Shown here: positions 46,019 through 56,067 of the stretch, one piece after another
Layout: each line of letters starts with the position of its first letter
Numbering within the stretch: the stretch's first letter is position 1
Origin: Stenotrophomonas maltophilia
Lineage (GTDB): Bacteria; Pseudomonadota; Gammaproteobacteria; Xanthomonadales; Xanthomonadaceae
Assembly: GCF_002799155.1 (NCBI RefSeq)
Contig: NZ_NERD01000002.1
Span: 2,418,001-2,482,000 of the forward strand
Length of the DNA stretch: 64,000 bases
Reading direction: 5' to 3'
Made by a program: the position numbers and the translations under genes
The notes under the pieces: model-generated
Seen by the model: the letters and a program-made list of their open reading frames with translations, nothing else
Told to the model about the DNA's origin: nothing
Databases searched by the model: none

Positions 46019-46939
46019 ATGACCTCCCCCATTCCCTGCGGCCGCTTCGCGCCCTCGCCGACCGGCCTGCTCCACCCCGGATCCCTGCTTGCCGCCTTCG
46101 GCAGCTGGCTGCTTGCCCGCCATCACGGCGGCCTGTGGCGGCTGCGCATTGAGGATGTCGATCCGCCGCGTACCGTGCCCGGGGCAGCGGACTCGCAACT
46201 TCAGGCGCTGGCCGCGTTCGGTCTGGTCCACGACGGCCCGGTCCTCTGGCAGAGCTCACGCGGCGAGGCCTACCAGGCTGCCCTGGACGTGCTGCTGGCC
46301 AGCGACCTGGCCTTCATCTGCCACTGCAGCCGCAGCGAACTGGCCGCCAGCGGTGGCATTCACCATCGCTGCGTTGCACGGCAGGCACGACCGGACCCCG
46401 CCGTCCGCTTCCGCGTGCCGCGCGGCAGCATCGTGCACTTCAATGATGGCCTGCGAGGGCCGCAGCAGCAGGACGTGCATGCCGAGGTTGGCGACTTCGT
46501 GCTGCGCCGTGCGGATGGCTGCTGGGCCTACCAGTTGGCCGTGGTGGTCGATGACGCCGCACAGGGCGTGACCGAAGTGGTGCGCGGCGCCGACCTGCTC
46601 GATTCCACTGCGCGGCAGATCCTGCTGCAGCAGGCGCTGGGCCTGCCGGTACCGCGCTACTGGCACCTGCCGCTGCTGCTCGATGCCCCCGGCCACAAAC
46701 TTTCCAAGTCGCTGGCGTCGCTGCCGGTGGACAGTACGCATCCGCTGCCCGTGCTGCGCCAGCTCTGGCAGCTGCTGGGCCAGGCGCCTGCCGCACTGGA
46801 AGGTGCCCACGACCTGCGTGCATTGCTGGCCGCCGCTCGACAGGCCTTCGACCCTGCCCAGCTGCCGCGTGCCGACATCCTGCTGCCGGCCGGCGCACTT
46901 TCCGCGCCGATGTTGCAGAATCCCCCTTCCCCCACCTGA
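46019..46939 (+). CDS. gluQ: Glutamyl-Q tRNA(Asp) synthetase
   Basis: A 306-residue paralogue of glutamyl-tRNA synthetase lacking the anticodon-binding half; it attaches glutamate to queuosine in tRNA-Asp. It begins CGRFAPSPTGLLHPGSLLAA with a HxGS form of the HIGH motif, has zinc-type residues in FICHCSRSEL near 100 and KLSKS (KMSKS form) near 230. Queuosine synthesis is represented in this window by queG. It runs 17 bp ahead of phbB. Confidence 0.92.
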   Translation: MTSPIPCGRFAPSPTGLLHPGSLLAAFGSWLLARHHGGLWRLRIEDVDPPRTVPGAADSQLQALAAFGLVHDGPVLWQSSRGEAYQAALDVLLASDLAFICHCSRSELAASGGIHHRCVARQARPDPAVRFRVPRGSIVHFNDGLRGPQQQDVHAEVGDFVLRRADGCWAYQLAVVVDDAAQGVTEVVRGADLLDSTARQILLQQALGLPVPRYWHLPLLLDAPGHKLSKSLASLPVDSTHPLPVLRQLWQLLGQAPAALEGAHDLRALLAAARQAFDPAQLPRADILLPAGALSAPMLQNPPSPT

Positions 46940-46956
46940 TACCCGGACAGCATTCC

Positions 46957-47697
46957 ATGACATCTCGCGTCGCACTGGTCACCGGCGGAACCGGCGGCAT
47001 CGGTACCGCCATCTGCCAACGCCTGGCCGACCAGGGCCACCGGGTCGCCACCAACTACCGCGACGAGGCCAAGGCCCGCGCCTGGCAGCAGGCGATGACC
47101 GAACGCGGCTACAGCGTGTCGATCTTCCCGGGCGACGTCTCCGATCCGGACAGCGCCGAAGCGCTGGTGTGCGCGGTCGAGGCCGAACTGGGTCCGGTCG
47201 AGATCCTGGTCAACAACGCCGGCATCACCCGCGACACCACGTTCCACCGCATGCGCGCGGACCAGTGGCACGATGTGATCAACACCAACCTCAACTCGGT
47301 GTTCAACGTCACCCGGCCGGTCATCGAGGGCATGCGCCGCCGCGGCTGGGGCCGGGTCATCCAGATCAGCTCGATCAACGGCCTCAAGGGCCAGTACGGC
47401 CAGGCCAACTACGCGGCGGCCAAGGCCGGCATGCACGGCTTCACCATCTCGCTGGCCCGCGAGAACGCCGGCTTCGGCATCACCGTCAACACCATCTCGC
47501 CCGGCTACGTCGCCACCGACATGGTGATGGCGGTGCCGGAAGACGTGCGCGCCAAGATCATCGCCGACATCCCCACCGGACGCCTCGGCAAACCGGAGGA
47601 AATCGCCTACGGCGTCTCGTTCCTGGTCGCCGACGAAGCCTCGTGGATCACCGGTAGCAACCTGGACATCAACGGCGGCCACCATATGGGTTGGTAA
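46957..47697 (+). CDS. phbB: Acetoacetyl-CoA reductase
   Basis: A 246-residue short-chain dehydrogenase with TGGTGGIG (NADPH loop, residues 9-16), NNAGITRD near 86, catalytic Ser in QISSINGLKGQYGQ and YxxxK in YAAAKAG near 150. The motif ISPGYVATDMV and the end GGHHMGW match PhbB/PhaB of polyhydroxybutyrate synthesis. The polymer synthase phaC is not in this window. phaR follows. Confidence 0.92.
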   Translation: MTSRVALVTGGTGGIGTAICQRLADQGHRVATNYRDEAKARAWQQAMTERGYSVSIFPGDVSDPDSAEALVCAVEAELGPVEILVNNAGITRDTTFHRMRADQWHDVINTNLNSVFNVTRPVIEGMRRRGWGRVIQISSINGLKGQYGQANYAAAKAGMHGFTISLARENAGFGITVNTISPGYVATDMVMAVPEDVRAKIIADIPTGRLGKPEEIAYGVSFLVADEASWITGSNLDINGGHHMGW

Positions 47698-47748
47698 GCC
47701 GCGCAGCGGGCCCTCGCGGCGAACGCCGCCGGCCCCTGCCATGAGTCA

Positions 47749-47782
47749 TGCTGCGCAACACGCAAACCCTTGTTGCGCAACA
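47749..47782. promoter_or_regulatory. Twin palindromic operator before phaR (putative PhaR sites)
   Basis: TGCTGCGCAACA (47749-47760) and TGTTGCGCAACA (47771-47782), the second perfectly symmetric and the first with one mismatch. Their centres are 22 bp apart, two helical turns, as expected for a regulator bound to one DNA face. They lie about 100 bp before phaR. PhaR repressors recognise TGC/GCA-rich palindromes and regulate their own gene, so PhaR is the likely ligand (inference). Confidence 0.6.
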
Positions 47783-47880
47783 TGATCACCGCCGAAAGCC
47801 AAGCCTGGCGGGGGCTGAGGCGGTTGCAACGGCTGCTGCACTGCGCCATGCTGCGCGTCTACTGTGACGAGTACCGCTTC

Positions 47881-48414
47881 ATGGCTGCGACCCGCATCAT
47901 CAAGAAGTATCCGAACCGCCGTCTCTACGACACCGAGATCTCCAGCTACATCACCATCGAGGACGTGCGCCAGCTGATCCTGGACGGTGAAGACTTCGAA
48001 GTCCGCGACGCCAAGAGCGGCGACGACCTCACGCGATCGGTCCTGCTGCAGATCATCGCCGACCAGGAACAGGACGGCGAACCGATGCTGTCCACCCAGC
48101 TGCTGAGCCAGCTGATCCGCTTCTACGGCGATTCCCTGCAGGGCTTCATGGGCAACTACCTGGAGCGCAGCATGCAGGTCTTCCTCGACCAGCAGCAGCA
48201 GTTCCGCCAGCAGATGGGCAACCTGCTGGGCCAGACCCCGTGGGCGATGATGAACCAGCTGACCGAGCGCAACCTGGAGCTGTGGCAGGAATTCCAGCGC
48301 AGCATGGGCAGCGGCTTCGGTGGCCCGCGACCGGGCGGCACCGGAACGGGGACCGGCACCGGCAACAAGCCCGGCGAACCGGGCACCAGCACCGGCGGCA
48401 AGACCCGCCGCTGA
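47881..48414 (+). CDS. phaR: Polyhydroxyalkanoate synthesis repressor PhaR
   Basis: A 177-residue regulator. The N-terminal PHB/PHA DNA-binding domain is typical (RIIKKYPNRRLYDTEISSYI, residues 5-24, then TIEDVRQLILDGEDFEVRDA). A helical PHB-accumulation domain follows (about 70-145). The C-terminal 30 residues are Gly/Thr/Pro-rich and disordered. PhaR represses phasin genes until it is titrated by nascent polymer. I start at the ATG at 47881 by homology; the frame opens further upstream across the operator. Confidence 0.92.
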   Translation: MAATRIIKKYPNRRLYDTEISSYITIEDVRQLILDGEDFEVRDAKSGDDLTRSVLLQIIADQEQDGEPMLSTQLLSQLIRFYGDSLQGFMGNYLERSMQVFLDQQQQFRQQMGNLLGQTPWAMMNQLTERNLELWQEFQRSMGSGFGGPRPGGTGTGTGTGNKPGEPGTSTGGKTRR

Positions 48415-48437
48415 GTTGCAGCAACGGCTGATACGAA

Positions 48438-48462
48438 AACGGCGCGCCCCTGGCGCGCCGTT
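48438..48462. terminator. Bidirectional terminator between phaR and TraB/GumN gene
   Basis: An 11-bp perfect stem AACGGCGCGCC (48438-48448) / GGCGCGCCGTT (48452-48462), loop CCT. Flanked by AAAA on the left and TCTGTTT on the right, so it can serve both converging genes. Confidence 0.88.
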
Positions 48463-48488
48463 CTGTTTCGCATCACGCCGACGATGCG

Positions 48489-49445
48489 TCAGCGTTTCGC
48501 CTTGCACCCCGTGCACACGCGCTCGACCTTGTAGCCCTTCGCCTTCAGCTTCTCGACCACGCCATCACTGCCCAGCAGGTGCAGCGTGCCGACCACCACC
48601 AGCGTACCGCCCTGCCCGGCCTGAAGGTACGGCTGCAGCTTCGGCACCCAGGCATCATTGCGCCCGGTGTTGATGCGCTGATACAGCTGCGGATACTGCT
48701 GGCGCATCTCCGCCGCCATCTTGGTCCACAGCAGGCGTTCGTCGCCGCGCCGCCATGCATCATGCAGCAGCCGCGCCTGCTCGTCGGACTTGCCGGCCTG
48801 GTCCAGCGCTTCGGCCAGCATCTGCCGCTGTTCCTGCACCGTCATCCCGTCGAGCATGCCGATCTGGGTGTCGATGTCTTCCAGTCCGGCCGTCTTGCGG
48901 CCGGTCTTCTGCGCGCGCTCCATGAAGTGGCGGTCCAGGCCCAGCGCCGGGTCCAGGCCCAGCTTCTGCATCTGCCCGACCGAAATGCTCAGGCCCACGA
49001 ACCAGGCCTTCATGCCCTGCATCTGTGCCAGTGGCAGCTTGTTCTCGGCGGCAAAGGCCTGCAGCTTCTGCCAGGTCGCAGCGTCGAGATCACGCTTGAG
49101 CTCGCTGCCATCGGTGCGGGTCGCGGCCTGCACCATGCGGCTGGCCAGCTGTGGCGACTGCATGTCTTCCGGCGACAGTTCGAACACCACCCGCTGCGAG
49201 GCTTCGAACGCCTGTTCGACATCGGGCGACAGCGGGTAGTCCTGCGGTTTCAGCAGATGGAACGACCCCAGCAGGTACACGCGTGCATCGCCCGGGCCGG
49301 TGACTTTCCACAACAGCGGTACGGGCGGCTTGGCCGCCACGGCGGCCGCGGCCGTGGCGCCCGGCGCATCGCGGGCAGTGGCCAGGGGTGCCATCGCGCA
49401 CGCAGCCATCAGCAGCGCGGCACGGAGCAGATGTTTGATCGGCAT
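48489..49445 (-). CDS. TraB/GumN family protein
   Basis: A 318-residue secreted protein with a signal peptide (cleavage near ATA-RD). The family's two GxxH motifs are present: LLGSFHLL near residue 59 and VVGTLHLLG near 286, with a conserved Glu in FELSPEDM. These resemble Tiki-type metalloprotease sites. The family is named from GumN of Xanthomonas, but no gum genes are near. It ends with a CxxC (CTGCKAKR). Adjacent to and co-directional with the DUF1684 gene. Confidence 0.87.
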   Translation of the reverse strand: MPIKHLLRAALLMAACAMAPLATARDAPGATAAAAVAAKPPVPLLWKVTGPGDARVYLLGSFHLLKPQDYPLSPDVEQAFEASQRVVFELSPEDMQSPQLASRMVQAATRTDGSELKRDLDAATWQKLQAFAAENKLPLAQMQGMKAWFVGLSISVGQMQKLGLDPALGLDRHFMERAQKTGRKTAGLEDIDTQIGMLDGMTVQEQRQMLAEALDQAGKSDEQARLLHDAWRRGDERLLWTKMAAEMRQQYPQLYQRINTGRNDAWVPKLQPYLQAGQGGTLVVVGTLHLLGSDGVVEKLKAKGYKVERVCTGCKAKR

Positions 49446-49447
49446 GG

Positions 49448-50377
49448 TCAGCCTTCTCCTTCAGGCAGGTGGTAGGCCTTCTCGCCCGCTTCAACGGGCA
49501 GGTCCAGCCGGTTTTCGGGCGGCGCCAGCGGACAGGTAGCGTAGGCGGTGAATGCGCACGGTGGATTGTAGGCATGGTTGAAATCGATGCGCACGGTGCC
49601 GTCTGCAGTGGGTGCATCGGTATCCAGGTAGCGCCCGGCCGGATAGCTGCCGCGGCCGCTGGTGCGGTCAGCGAAGATCAGGAACAGCGGCTGCCCGGGC
49701 GCACCGATCGCTTCCAGCCGCCAGCTGCGGCCATCACGCTCGAACTCGACCACGCCGGCATTGGGCATTTCGGTGGTCAGGCCGGTGATGTCGACGATCG
49801 GCAGGGTTTTGCCCGGCGGGTGCGCGATGAAGCGCGCCTGCACCTGCCAGTCCGCGCCGCCCGGCCAGTACTGCAGGCCGGCGAAATCACGGCGTGCGGC
49901 GGCATCGGCATGCTTGACCCGCAGCGCGTCCCGCGGCCCCCGGCGAATGATGCTGAGCTGGCCCTTGCCCCCATCGAAGGCCAGCAGCGTCGGCTGCGCG
50001 TCCTTGTCGGTGTCGATGCGGGTGCGGCCGCGCACCGGCTGGCCATCATGGCTGACATCGGCACCGGCTTCAGGCGTGAACCACCACTGGGTGCCTTCGC
50101 GGCGCAGCAGGCCCAGCTTGTCCGGGCCGACCGTCAGGCGGATGCCGTTGGTGGCGCCGCTGCCAACGAAATGGGATTTGTTCTGCAGCCAGTGCAGGCC
50201 GACCAGGGCCGTCCAGCCATCGGGCCGGGTCAGGTCCTGGTAGCGCGCAACACGCCATTGCTGCTGCGCGGCCGCGTAGGCTGGATCTTCAACGGCCGCC
50301 GGCGCCGGCGGTGTTGCCGGGCTGCAGGCGGCCACCACCACGGCGGCCAGCAGGCCGGCCATTCCCCGATAACGCAT
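49448..50377 (-). CDS. DUF1684 lipoprotein
   Basis: A 309-residue predicted lipoprotein: lipobox VVAAC near residue 18, then a Pro/Ala linker, then the DUF1684 domain. Conserved stretches are DGWTALVGLHWLQ near 55 and RIDFNHAYNPPCAFTAYATCPLAPPENRLDLPVEAGEK at the end. The HAYNPPC motif is highly conserved in the family, whose function is unknown. GAGGGGAG precedes the ATG at 50377. It lies 11 bp after mutL, so it belongs to that operon. Confidence 0.88.
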   Translation of the reverse strand: MRYRGMAGLLAAVVVAACSPATPPAPAAVEDPAYAAAQQQWRVARYQDLTRPDGWTALVGLHWLQNKSHFVGSGATNGIRLTVGPDKLGLLRREGTQWWFTPEAGADVSHDGQPVRGRTRIDTDKDAQPTLLAFDGGKGQLSIIRRGPRDALRVKHADAAARRDFAGLQYWPGGADWQVQARFIAHPPGKTLPIVDITGLTTEMPNAGVVEFERDGRSWRLEAIGAPGQPLFLIFADRTSGRGSYPAGRYLDTDAPTADGTVRIDFNHAYNPPCAFTAYATCPLAPPENRLDLPVEAGEKAYHLPEGEG

Positions 50378-50388
50378 CAATGCTCCCC

Positions 50389-52290
50389 TCAACGTCCGCG
50401 CAGGAACCAGCGGTCGATCTCCGCCAGCGAAAAACGGGCCCAGGTCGGTCGGCCGTGGTTGCACTGGCCGGACCGTTCGGTGATTTCCATGTCGCGCAGC
50501 AGCGCGTTCATTTCCGGCACGGTCAAGCGCCGGTTGGCACGCACCGCGCCATGGCAGGCCATGGTCGACAGCAGTTCGTCGCGTGCACTGGCCACGCGGC
50601 GGCTCTGGCCATGCTCGCGCAGATCGGTCAGCACGTCGCGCAACAGCCCTTCCGGTTCGGCATGCGCCAGCAGCGCCGGAATGCTGCGCACGTGCAGCGA
50701 GCCGGGGCCGGCACGGGTCACCTCGAAGCCGAGCGTGGCCAGCGTTTCGGCTTCGGTCTCAGCGGTATCTGCCTCGCGCTCACCGACCGCCAGCGTGATT
50801 GGTACCAGCAGCGGCTGCGACTGCAGGCCGATGCCATCATGCGCGTTTTTCAGGCGCTCGTAACCGATGCGCTCGTGCGCCGCATGCATGTCGACCACGA
50901 TCAGGCCTTCGGCGTTCTCGGCCAGGATGTAGATGCCGTGCAGCTGCGCGATCGCGTAACCCAGCGGTGGCACGCCTGCGTCGGCACTGGTGACCGGCAG
51001 CCCGTTCTCGGTCGGCATGGGTGGCAGTGCCGCTGCACGCTCGGCACCGGCCGGCGTGGCATACAGCGCGGCATAGGCAGCCGGTGCATCGGCCACCTGC
51101 AGGCCCAGTGGCTGCTGCGGTCGCCACCCGGAGAATCCACCACCACCGCCGGAGCCGGCACCGGGTGCCGGACCGCGCACCAGCCCGAAACCGGAGGCGC
51201 CCGCACTCGATGCCGTGGCGGCAGCCGTGGCATCCGCCGGAAGCACCGGGCCAGCACCGATCTCCTGCGCCGACATGCCGGCGCGGGTATCGGCCAGCGC
51301 ATCCTTCAGCGTGCGGTAGACGAAATCATGGACCAGCCGCGAATCACGGAAGCGCACCTCGTGCTTGGCCGGATGCACGTTGACGTCGACGCGGGTCGGG
51401 TCCAGTTCGAGGAACAGTACATAGGCCGGCTGGCGGCCGTGGTACAGCACATCGCCGTAGGCCATCTTCACTGCGTGGGCGACGCTGCGGTCACGCACCG
51501 AACGTCCATTGACGTACAGGTACTGCTGGTCGGCGCTGGCCCGTGAATAATGCGGCTGTGCGATCCAGCCATGCAGGCGCAGGCCGGCACCACTGTGGTC
51601 CACCCGAACGGCCTGGTTGGCGAAATCCTCGCCCAGCGTTTCGGCAAGGCGCGCATCGGAATACAGATCGCCCGGCTTGTAGCGGCGCGAAGCCTTGCCG
51701 TTGTGCGACACGCGTAGCTCGACATCCGGCCGTGCCAGCGCCAGTGAACGCAGCCACTCTTCAATATGGCCCAGTTCGGTGCGCTCGGCGCGCAGGAACT
51801 TGCGCCGCGCCGGCACGTTGTAGAACAGCTCGCGCACTTCCACCGTGGTGCCCGGCGCATGCGCGCGCGGGGTCACCTCGCCGATCTTGCCGCCTTCAAT
51901 CTGCAGTGCGGAACCATGCTCGTCGTGCGCCCGGCGCGAGGACAGGGTGAAGCGGCTGACCGACGCGATCGACGGCAACGCTTCACCACGGAAACCGAGG
52001 GTAGCCACCGATTCGAGATCATCCAGGTCAGCGATCTTGCTGGTGGCATGGCGCGACACCGCCAGTGGCAACTGTTCCGGTGCGATGCCACTGCCGTTGT
52101 CGCGGATGCGGATCAGGCGGACACCGCCCTCCTCAAGGTCGATATCGACGCGGCTGGCGCCGGCGTCGATCGCGTTCTCGACCAGCTCCTTGACCACCGA
52201 CGCAGGACGTTCGACCACTTCGCCTGCGGCGATCTGGTTGATCAGGATCTCCGGCAACGGCCGGATCGGGCGCGGACCGGGCGCGCTCAT
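50389..52290 (-). CDS. mutL: DNA mismatch repair protein MutL (endonuclease type)
   Basis: A 633-residue protein. The N-terminal GHKL ATPase has [30 protein letters not shown] and [12 protein letters not shown]. The C-terminal dimerisation domain carries [12 protein letters not shown], matching the DxHAx2Ex4E metal site of nicking MutL proteins, plus [12 protein letters not shown] and [11 protein letters not shown]. This agrees with lineages that lack MutH. A Gly/Ala-rich linker separates the halves. The ATG at 52290 was chosen by homology. Confidence 0.95.
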   Translation of the reverse strand: MSAPGPRPIRPLPEILINQIAAGEVVERPASVVKELVENAIDAGASRVDIDLEEGGVRLIRIRDNGSGIAPEQLPLAVSRHATSKIADLDDLESVATLGFRGEALPSIASVSRFTLSSRRAHDEHGSALQIEGGKIGEVTPRAHAPGTTVEVRELFYNVPARRKFLRAERTELGHIEEWLRSLALARPDVELRVSHNGKASRRYKPGDLYSDARLAETLGEDFANQAVRVDHSGAGLRLHGWIAQPHYSRASADQQYLYVNGRSVRDRSVAHAVKMAYGDVLYHGRQPAYVLFLELDPTRVDVNVHPAKHEVRFRDSRLVHDFVYRTLKDALADTRAGMSAQEIGAGPVLPADATAAATASSAGASGFGLVRGPAPGAGSGGGGGFSGWRPQQPLGLQVADAPAAYAALYATPAGAERAAALPPMPTENGLPVTSADAGVPPLGYAIAQLHGIYILAENAEGLIVVDMHAAHERIGYERLKNAHDGIGLQSQPLLVPITLAVGEREADTAETEAETLATLGFEVTRAGPGSLHVRSIPALLAHAEPEGLLRDVLTDLREHGQSRRVASARDELLSTMACHGAVRANRRLTVPEMNALLRDMEITERSGQCNHGRPTWARFSLAEIDRWFLRGR

Positions 52291-52435
52291 GTGGGGTGAT
52301 GGGCAGCAGACTTCATGAGTCGATGATAGCGGAGCGGCCGCTTGTAGGGTCGAACCATGCTCGACTGCGGCTGACCGTCGACCCGCCGGTTGACCCGGGA
52401 GTCGGCATGACTCGACTCTGCAGAAAACGGACGCG

Positions 52436-53998
52436 TTACTTGCTGCCGCCGGCCATGGTGGCAGCAGCGTCGATCTCGGCCTGGGCCCGGGCGGCATACA
52501 GCGTGCCCGGTGGCGGCTGGCGGCTGAAGAAGGTGTGCACGCCATCCAGCACCGCGCCAGCGATCTTGCGCTGGTACGCCGGGTCGATCAGGCGGCGCTC
52601 TTCATCCGGATTGGAGATGAACGCGGTTTCCACCAGCATCGCCGGCATGTCCGAAGTGCGCAGCACCGCGAAGTTGGCGCGTTCGATGTTCGGCTTGTGG
52701 TTGTTGCCGATCCGCTTCAGGCCGCCCAGCACGTGGCCGGCCGCGTCTTCAGACGCCTTCATGTAGCCACTCTGCGCCAGATCCAGCAACACGTTGGCCA
52801 AGGTGCCTTCGGTCTGCTGCAGGCGCACGCCACCGACCAGGTCGGCCGCGTTTTCCTTGTCCGCCAGCCAGCGGGCGCGCTGCGAAGAGGCGCCCTTGGT
52901 CGACAGCACGTAGACCGACGAGCCCGTGGCCGAACGGTTTTCAGCCGCGTCGGCATGGATCGAGATGAAGATGTCCGCCTTGTTCGCACGCGCCTTCTGC
53001 GCACGCATGGGCAGCGGAATGAACACGTCGCTGTCGCGCGTCAGATAGGCCTTCAGGCCCGGCGTGGCGTTGACCTGACGGGCCAGCTCGCGCGCCACCG
53101 CCAGGGTGACATCCTTCTCGCGCTTGCCGGTCGGGCCGATCGCACCCGGGTCCTGGCCGCCGTGGCCGGGATCGATCGCCACCACCAGGTGGCGCATGCC
53201 GGCCTGCATGCGGATACGCGACGCATCGCTGGGCATTGCCGGACGCGGCGGCTCGGCCGGCTTCGGTGCCGGGGTGGGCACCGTGGCTGGCGGCGTGGTC
53301 ACCACCGCCGCGGTGCGCTGGCCGGCGAGGATCGCGGCCGGCGAGGACGAGGGCGTGCTGCTGGCGCTGACGCCGGCCGCAGCAACCTGGGCCGGCGCGG
53401 TGGCCGGTGCCGGGGTCGGCGTTGCCGGTGCGGCGGCGGTGGCGCTGGCCTGCTGCTGTACCTGTGCGGTCAGCAGGGCTGTGGCACGCGCGGCATCGGT
53501 GCGCGACTGCGCACTCTCGGCCGGAGTGGGTGCAGGCCCCGCAGCGGGTGCCTGCGGCTGCACGGCCGGCGTCGTCGCGGGGCGACTGGTGGCCACGGCC
53601 GGGCCATCACCCGGCCATTCGATCACCAGCTTGGATTCATTGCCCTCGCGCTGCATCTGCGGGCGGAACGGCGCCACCGATTCGGCGAGGTCGAAAACAA
53701 CGCGGAACGTTCCCGGAACCGGCTGTCCGGTACGCACCGCCGTGACCACGCCCTGCGCGGCCGGCATCTTCAGGTTGCGTATGGCGCTGGAGTCCGGGAA
53801 ATCGACCACCAGGCGGTTCGGGCCGGCCAGCGACAGCGTCTTGTAGCCGCCGCTGCCGACCAGCGATATCTCGGCACGGGTGCCGGTAGCGCCAGTATTC
53901 AGCAGGACCTGGCGGACTTCACCCGCCCACGCACTGACGCTCGCCAGACCCAGTCCGACGGCGGCACAGATGGCGATGAGACGGTTCCCCGGGCGCAT
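52436..53998 (-). CDS. N-acetylmuramoyl-L-alanine amidase (AMIN + Amidase_3)
   Basis: A 520-residue periplasmic amidase. Signal peptide (cleavage near AWA-GE), AMIN peptidoglycan-targeting domain (about 28-130), a Pro/Ala/Thr-rich linker (about 140-255) and a zinc amidase domain from about 270 with [14 protein letters not shown], then [20 protein letters not shown]. It corresponds to AmiB/AmiC of the E. coli tsaE-amiB-mutL cluster. An 82-bp gap upstream contains a possible promoter of its own (TTGCAT, 17 nt, TTGAAT). Confidence 0.93.
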   Translation of the reverse strand: MRPGNRLIAICAAVGLGLASVSAWAGEVRQVLLNTGATGTRAEISLVGSGGYKTLSLAGPNRLVVDFPDSSAIRNLKMPAAQGVVTAVRTGQPVPGTFRVVFDLAESVAPFRPQMQREGNESKLVIEWPGDGPAVATSRPATTPAVQPQAPAAGPAPTPAESAQSRTDAARATALLTAQVQQQASATAAAPATPTPAPATAPAQVAAAGVSASSTPSSSPAAILAGQRTAAVVTTPPATVPTPAPKPAEPPRPAMPSDASRIRMQAGMRHLVVAIDPGHGGQDPGAIGPTGKREKDVTLAVARELARQVNATPGLKAYLTRDSDVFIPLPMRAQKARANKADIFISIHADAAENRSATGSSVYVLSTKGASSQRARWLADKENAADLVGGVRLQQTEGTLANVLLDLAQSGYMKASEDAAGHVLGGLKRIGNNHKPNIERANFAVLRTSDMPAMLVETAFISNPDEERRLIDPAYQRKIAGAVLDGVHTFFSRQPPPGTLYAARAQAEIDAAATMAGGSK

Positions 53999-54080
53999 GG
54001 CTCAGGATTCAATCACCCCGCTGAACGGAATGCAACACCTTTTTCCTTAATAATCCGTAACCTGCCGGTGTTTGTTCTCG

Positions 54081-54563
54081 TCAACCAACAGAAATGGCCT
54101 GCAAGTCGCCCCCCTTGGGAAGCCGTTCCAGCCATTCACGTCCTATGTCGCTGGCCCCAGTGAGACGGACGCGACGCCCCTGCCCCTCGATCTCCAGCGC
54201 CACCACCAGGTCGGTCGGCGGCAGCGCGCCAGCGCCGCGTTCCGGCCATTCCACCAGCCACAATACTGCGCCGCCCTCATCCAGGCCGAGGAAATCGAGC
54301 TCGCCGGCCTGGCCGATCCGGTACAGATCAAGATGCCAGGCCTCGCCCCCGCTGGCCAATGGATAGCGCTCGACCAGGGTATAGGTCGGGCTGCGGATCG
54401 CACCCTGCACGCCCAGCGCGCGCAGCAGCGCACGGGCCGTGGTGGACTTGCCGGCACCCAGGTCGCCGCGCAGCTCGATCAGTGCCTGCGGCGGCCGCGT
54501 AGCCGCCAGCCACTGCCCGAGCAGTTCAGTGGCATCGCTGTCGGCAAGGAAGAAATCGGTCAT
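54081..54563 (-). CDS. tsaE: tRNA threonylcarbamoyladenosine biosynthesis ATPase TsaE
   Basis: A 160-residue P-loop ATPase that works with TsaB and TsaD to make t6A in tRNA. Walker A is GDLGAGKST near residues 33-41. SPTYTLVERY near 59 and HLDLYRIGQAGELDFLGLDE near 76 are family signatures. Its ATG overlaps the stop of the upstream nnr gene (ATGA). Gene order nnr-tsaE-ami-mutL is the same as in E. coli yjeF-yjeE-amiB-mutL. Confidence 0.94.
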   Translation of the reverse strand: MTDFFLADSDATELLGQWLAATRPPQALIELRGDLGAGKSTTARALLRALGVQGAIRSPTYTLVERYPLASGGEAWHLDLYRIGQAGELDFLGLDEGGAVLWLVEWPERGAGALPPTDLVVALEIEGQGRRVRLTGASDIGREWLERLPKGGDLQAISVG

Positions 54564-56044
54564 GGAGAGAGTTCCGGGTTGGCCAGTCGCCGCAGCGGCA
54601 CCAGCAGATCAGTTGGGAGCAGGCCGCGCGCGCCGTCGGCGGCGGCGATATCGCCGGCCAGTGCATGCAGCAGCGCGCCAGCGGCGGCGGCATCGAAGGC
54701 GGCCAGGCCCTGCGCGCGCAGGCTGGCGATGATGCCTGTCAGCAGGTCACCCATGCCACCCACAGCCATACCGGGATTGCCGGCAGCAATCAGTCGTGGC
54801 CGTTGCCCGGGCGCTGCGACGATGCTGCCGGCGCCCTTCAGCACCACCACCGCGTGGAAGCGCCCGGCGAGCGTCTGCGCACAGGCAAAGCGATCGGCCT
54901 GGACGTCAGCGGTCCTGCAACCGAGCAGGCGCGCGGCCTCGCCCGGATGAGGCGTAAGGATGGCGTCGGGCAGCGCGCGCGGATCCTGCGCCAGCAGGTT
55001 CAGTGCATCGGCATCGATCACCAGCGGCTTGCCACACAACAGCACCCGCGCTAACAGTGCGCGTGCCCACTCGTCCTGGCCCAATCCAGGCCCGATCGCC
55101 ACCACCTTGGCTTTGTCCAGAAGTGCCGGCAGCGCATCACCATCTTCCAGCGCATGGGTCATCGCCTCTGGCAGGCGCGCCAGCAACGGGCCGACGTGAT
55201 CGCGACGGGTGCCCAGGCTCAGCAGCCCCGCACCCGCTCGCAACGCAGCTTCGGCCGCCATCGCGACGGCACCGCCGCTGCCATGGTTGCCGCCGACGCA
55301 CAGCACGTGCCCGGATTCGCCCTTGTGGGTATTGGCACGGCGCGGCGGCAACAGTGGCGGCAAGCGAGCCTGGGTCCAATGCTCCGCGGCGGGTGACACG
55401 CCCTGCCATGCGGCCGCGGGTAGCTGCAGCGGCGCCAGCGCCTTCCGCCCGCAATGATCCAGCGCATCGCCGGTATACAGCCCGCGATGCGGCACGATGA
55501 ACTGCAGGGTCAGTGCCGCCCTCACCGCCTCGCCCGGTACGGCGCCGCGGTCGGCATCCACGCCACTGGGGACGTCCAGCGCCAGCACCGGTGCCGCCTG
55601 CACATTGAGCGCGACAATCAGCGCCTGCGCGACGCCTTCCGGCGCGCGATCGAAGCCCAGGCCGAACAGGGCATCGACCCAGATATCGGCCTCGGGCAGC
55701 GCGCCGCCGAAATCGGTGATGGTGCCGCCGTCGGACTTGAATTCCGATGCTGCGCGCCGTGCCAGCACGGTTGACGGCGACTTCCCCGGCAAGGCGATCA
55801 CCATCACCTCGCGTCCGGCCTGCAGCGCGTGTCGGGCCAGCACATGGCCATCGCCGCCGTTGTTGCCCGCACCGACCACCACACCGATCCGCTGCGCCTG
55901 CGGCCAATGCTGCAGCAGGCACTGCCAGGCGGCCTGCCCGGCCTGCGCCATCAGGCCCCAACCGCCCTCGGCGGCCAGCGCCGAGGCCTGCGCATCAAGC
56001 GCACGCGCGGCAGCGGAATCAAAAAGATCGGCAAGGTTGGCCAT
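54560..56044 (-). CDS. nnr: Bifunctional NAD(P)H-hydrate epimerase / ADP-dependent dehydratase
   Basis: A 494-residue repair enzyme for hydrated NAD(P)H. The N-terminal epimerase (about 1-210) has GWGLMAQAGQAAW and VVGAGNNGGDGHVLAR near 54-69. The C-terminal dehydratase (about 220-494) has HKGESGHVLCVGGNHGSGGA near 238 and NPGMAVGGMGDLLTGI near 432. Both halves look intact. Divergent from queG with only 23 bp between start codons. Confidence 0.94.
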   Translation of the reverse strand: MANLADLFDSAAARALDAQASALAAEGGWGLMAQAGQAAWQCLLQHWPQAQRIGVVVGAGNNGGDGHVLARHALQAGREVMVIALPGKSPSTVLARRAASEFKSDGGTITDFGGALPEADIWVDALFGLGFDRAPEGVAQALIVALNVQAAPVLALDVPSGVDADRGAVPGEAVRAALTLQFIVPHRGLYTGDALDHCGRKALAPLQLPAAAWQGVSPAAEHWTQARLPPLLPPRRANTHKGESGHVLCVGGNHGSGGAVAMAAEAALRAGAGLLSLGTRRDHVGPLLARLPEAMTHALEDGDALPALLDKAKVVAIGPGLGQDEWARALLARVLLCGKPLVIDADALNLLAQDPRALPDAILTPHPGEAARLLGCRTADVQADRFACAQTLAGRFHAVVVLKGAGSIVAAPGQRPRLIAAGNPGMAVGGMGDLLTGIIASLRAQGLAAFDAAAAGALLHALAGDIAAADGARGLLPTDLLVPLRRLANPELSP

Positions 56045-56054
56045 GCAGGGATTT

Positions 56055-56060
56055 TATACT
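56055..56060 (+). promoter_or_regulatory. -10 box of a possibly leaderless queG transcript
   Basis: TATACT, 5 of 6 matches to consensus, ends 7 bp before the queG ATG. Transcription would then start at or next to the A of ATG. No Shine-Dalgarno sequence precedes that ATG, which agrees with a leaderless message. The -35 region is poor. Confidence 0.5.
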
Positions 56061-56067
56061 GGTGCAC

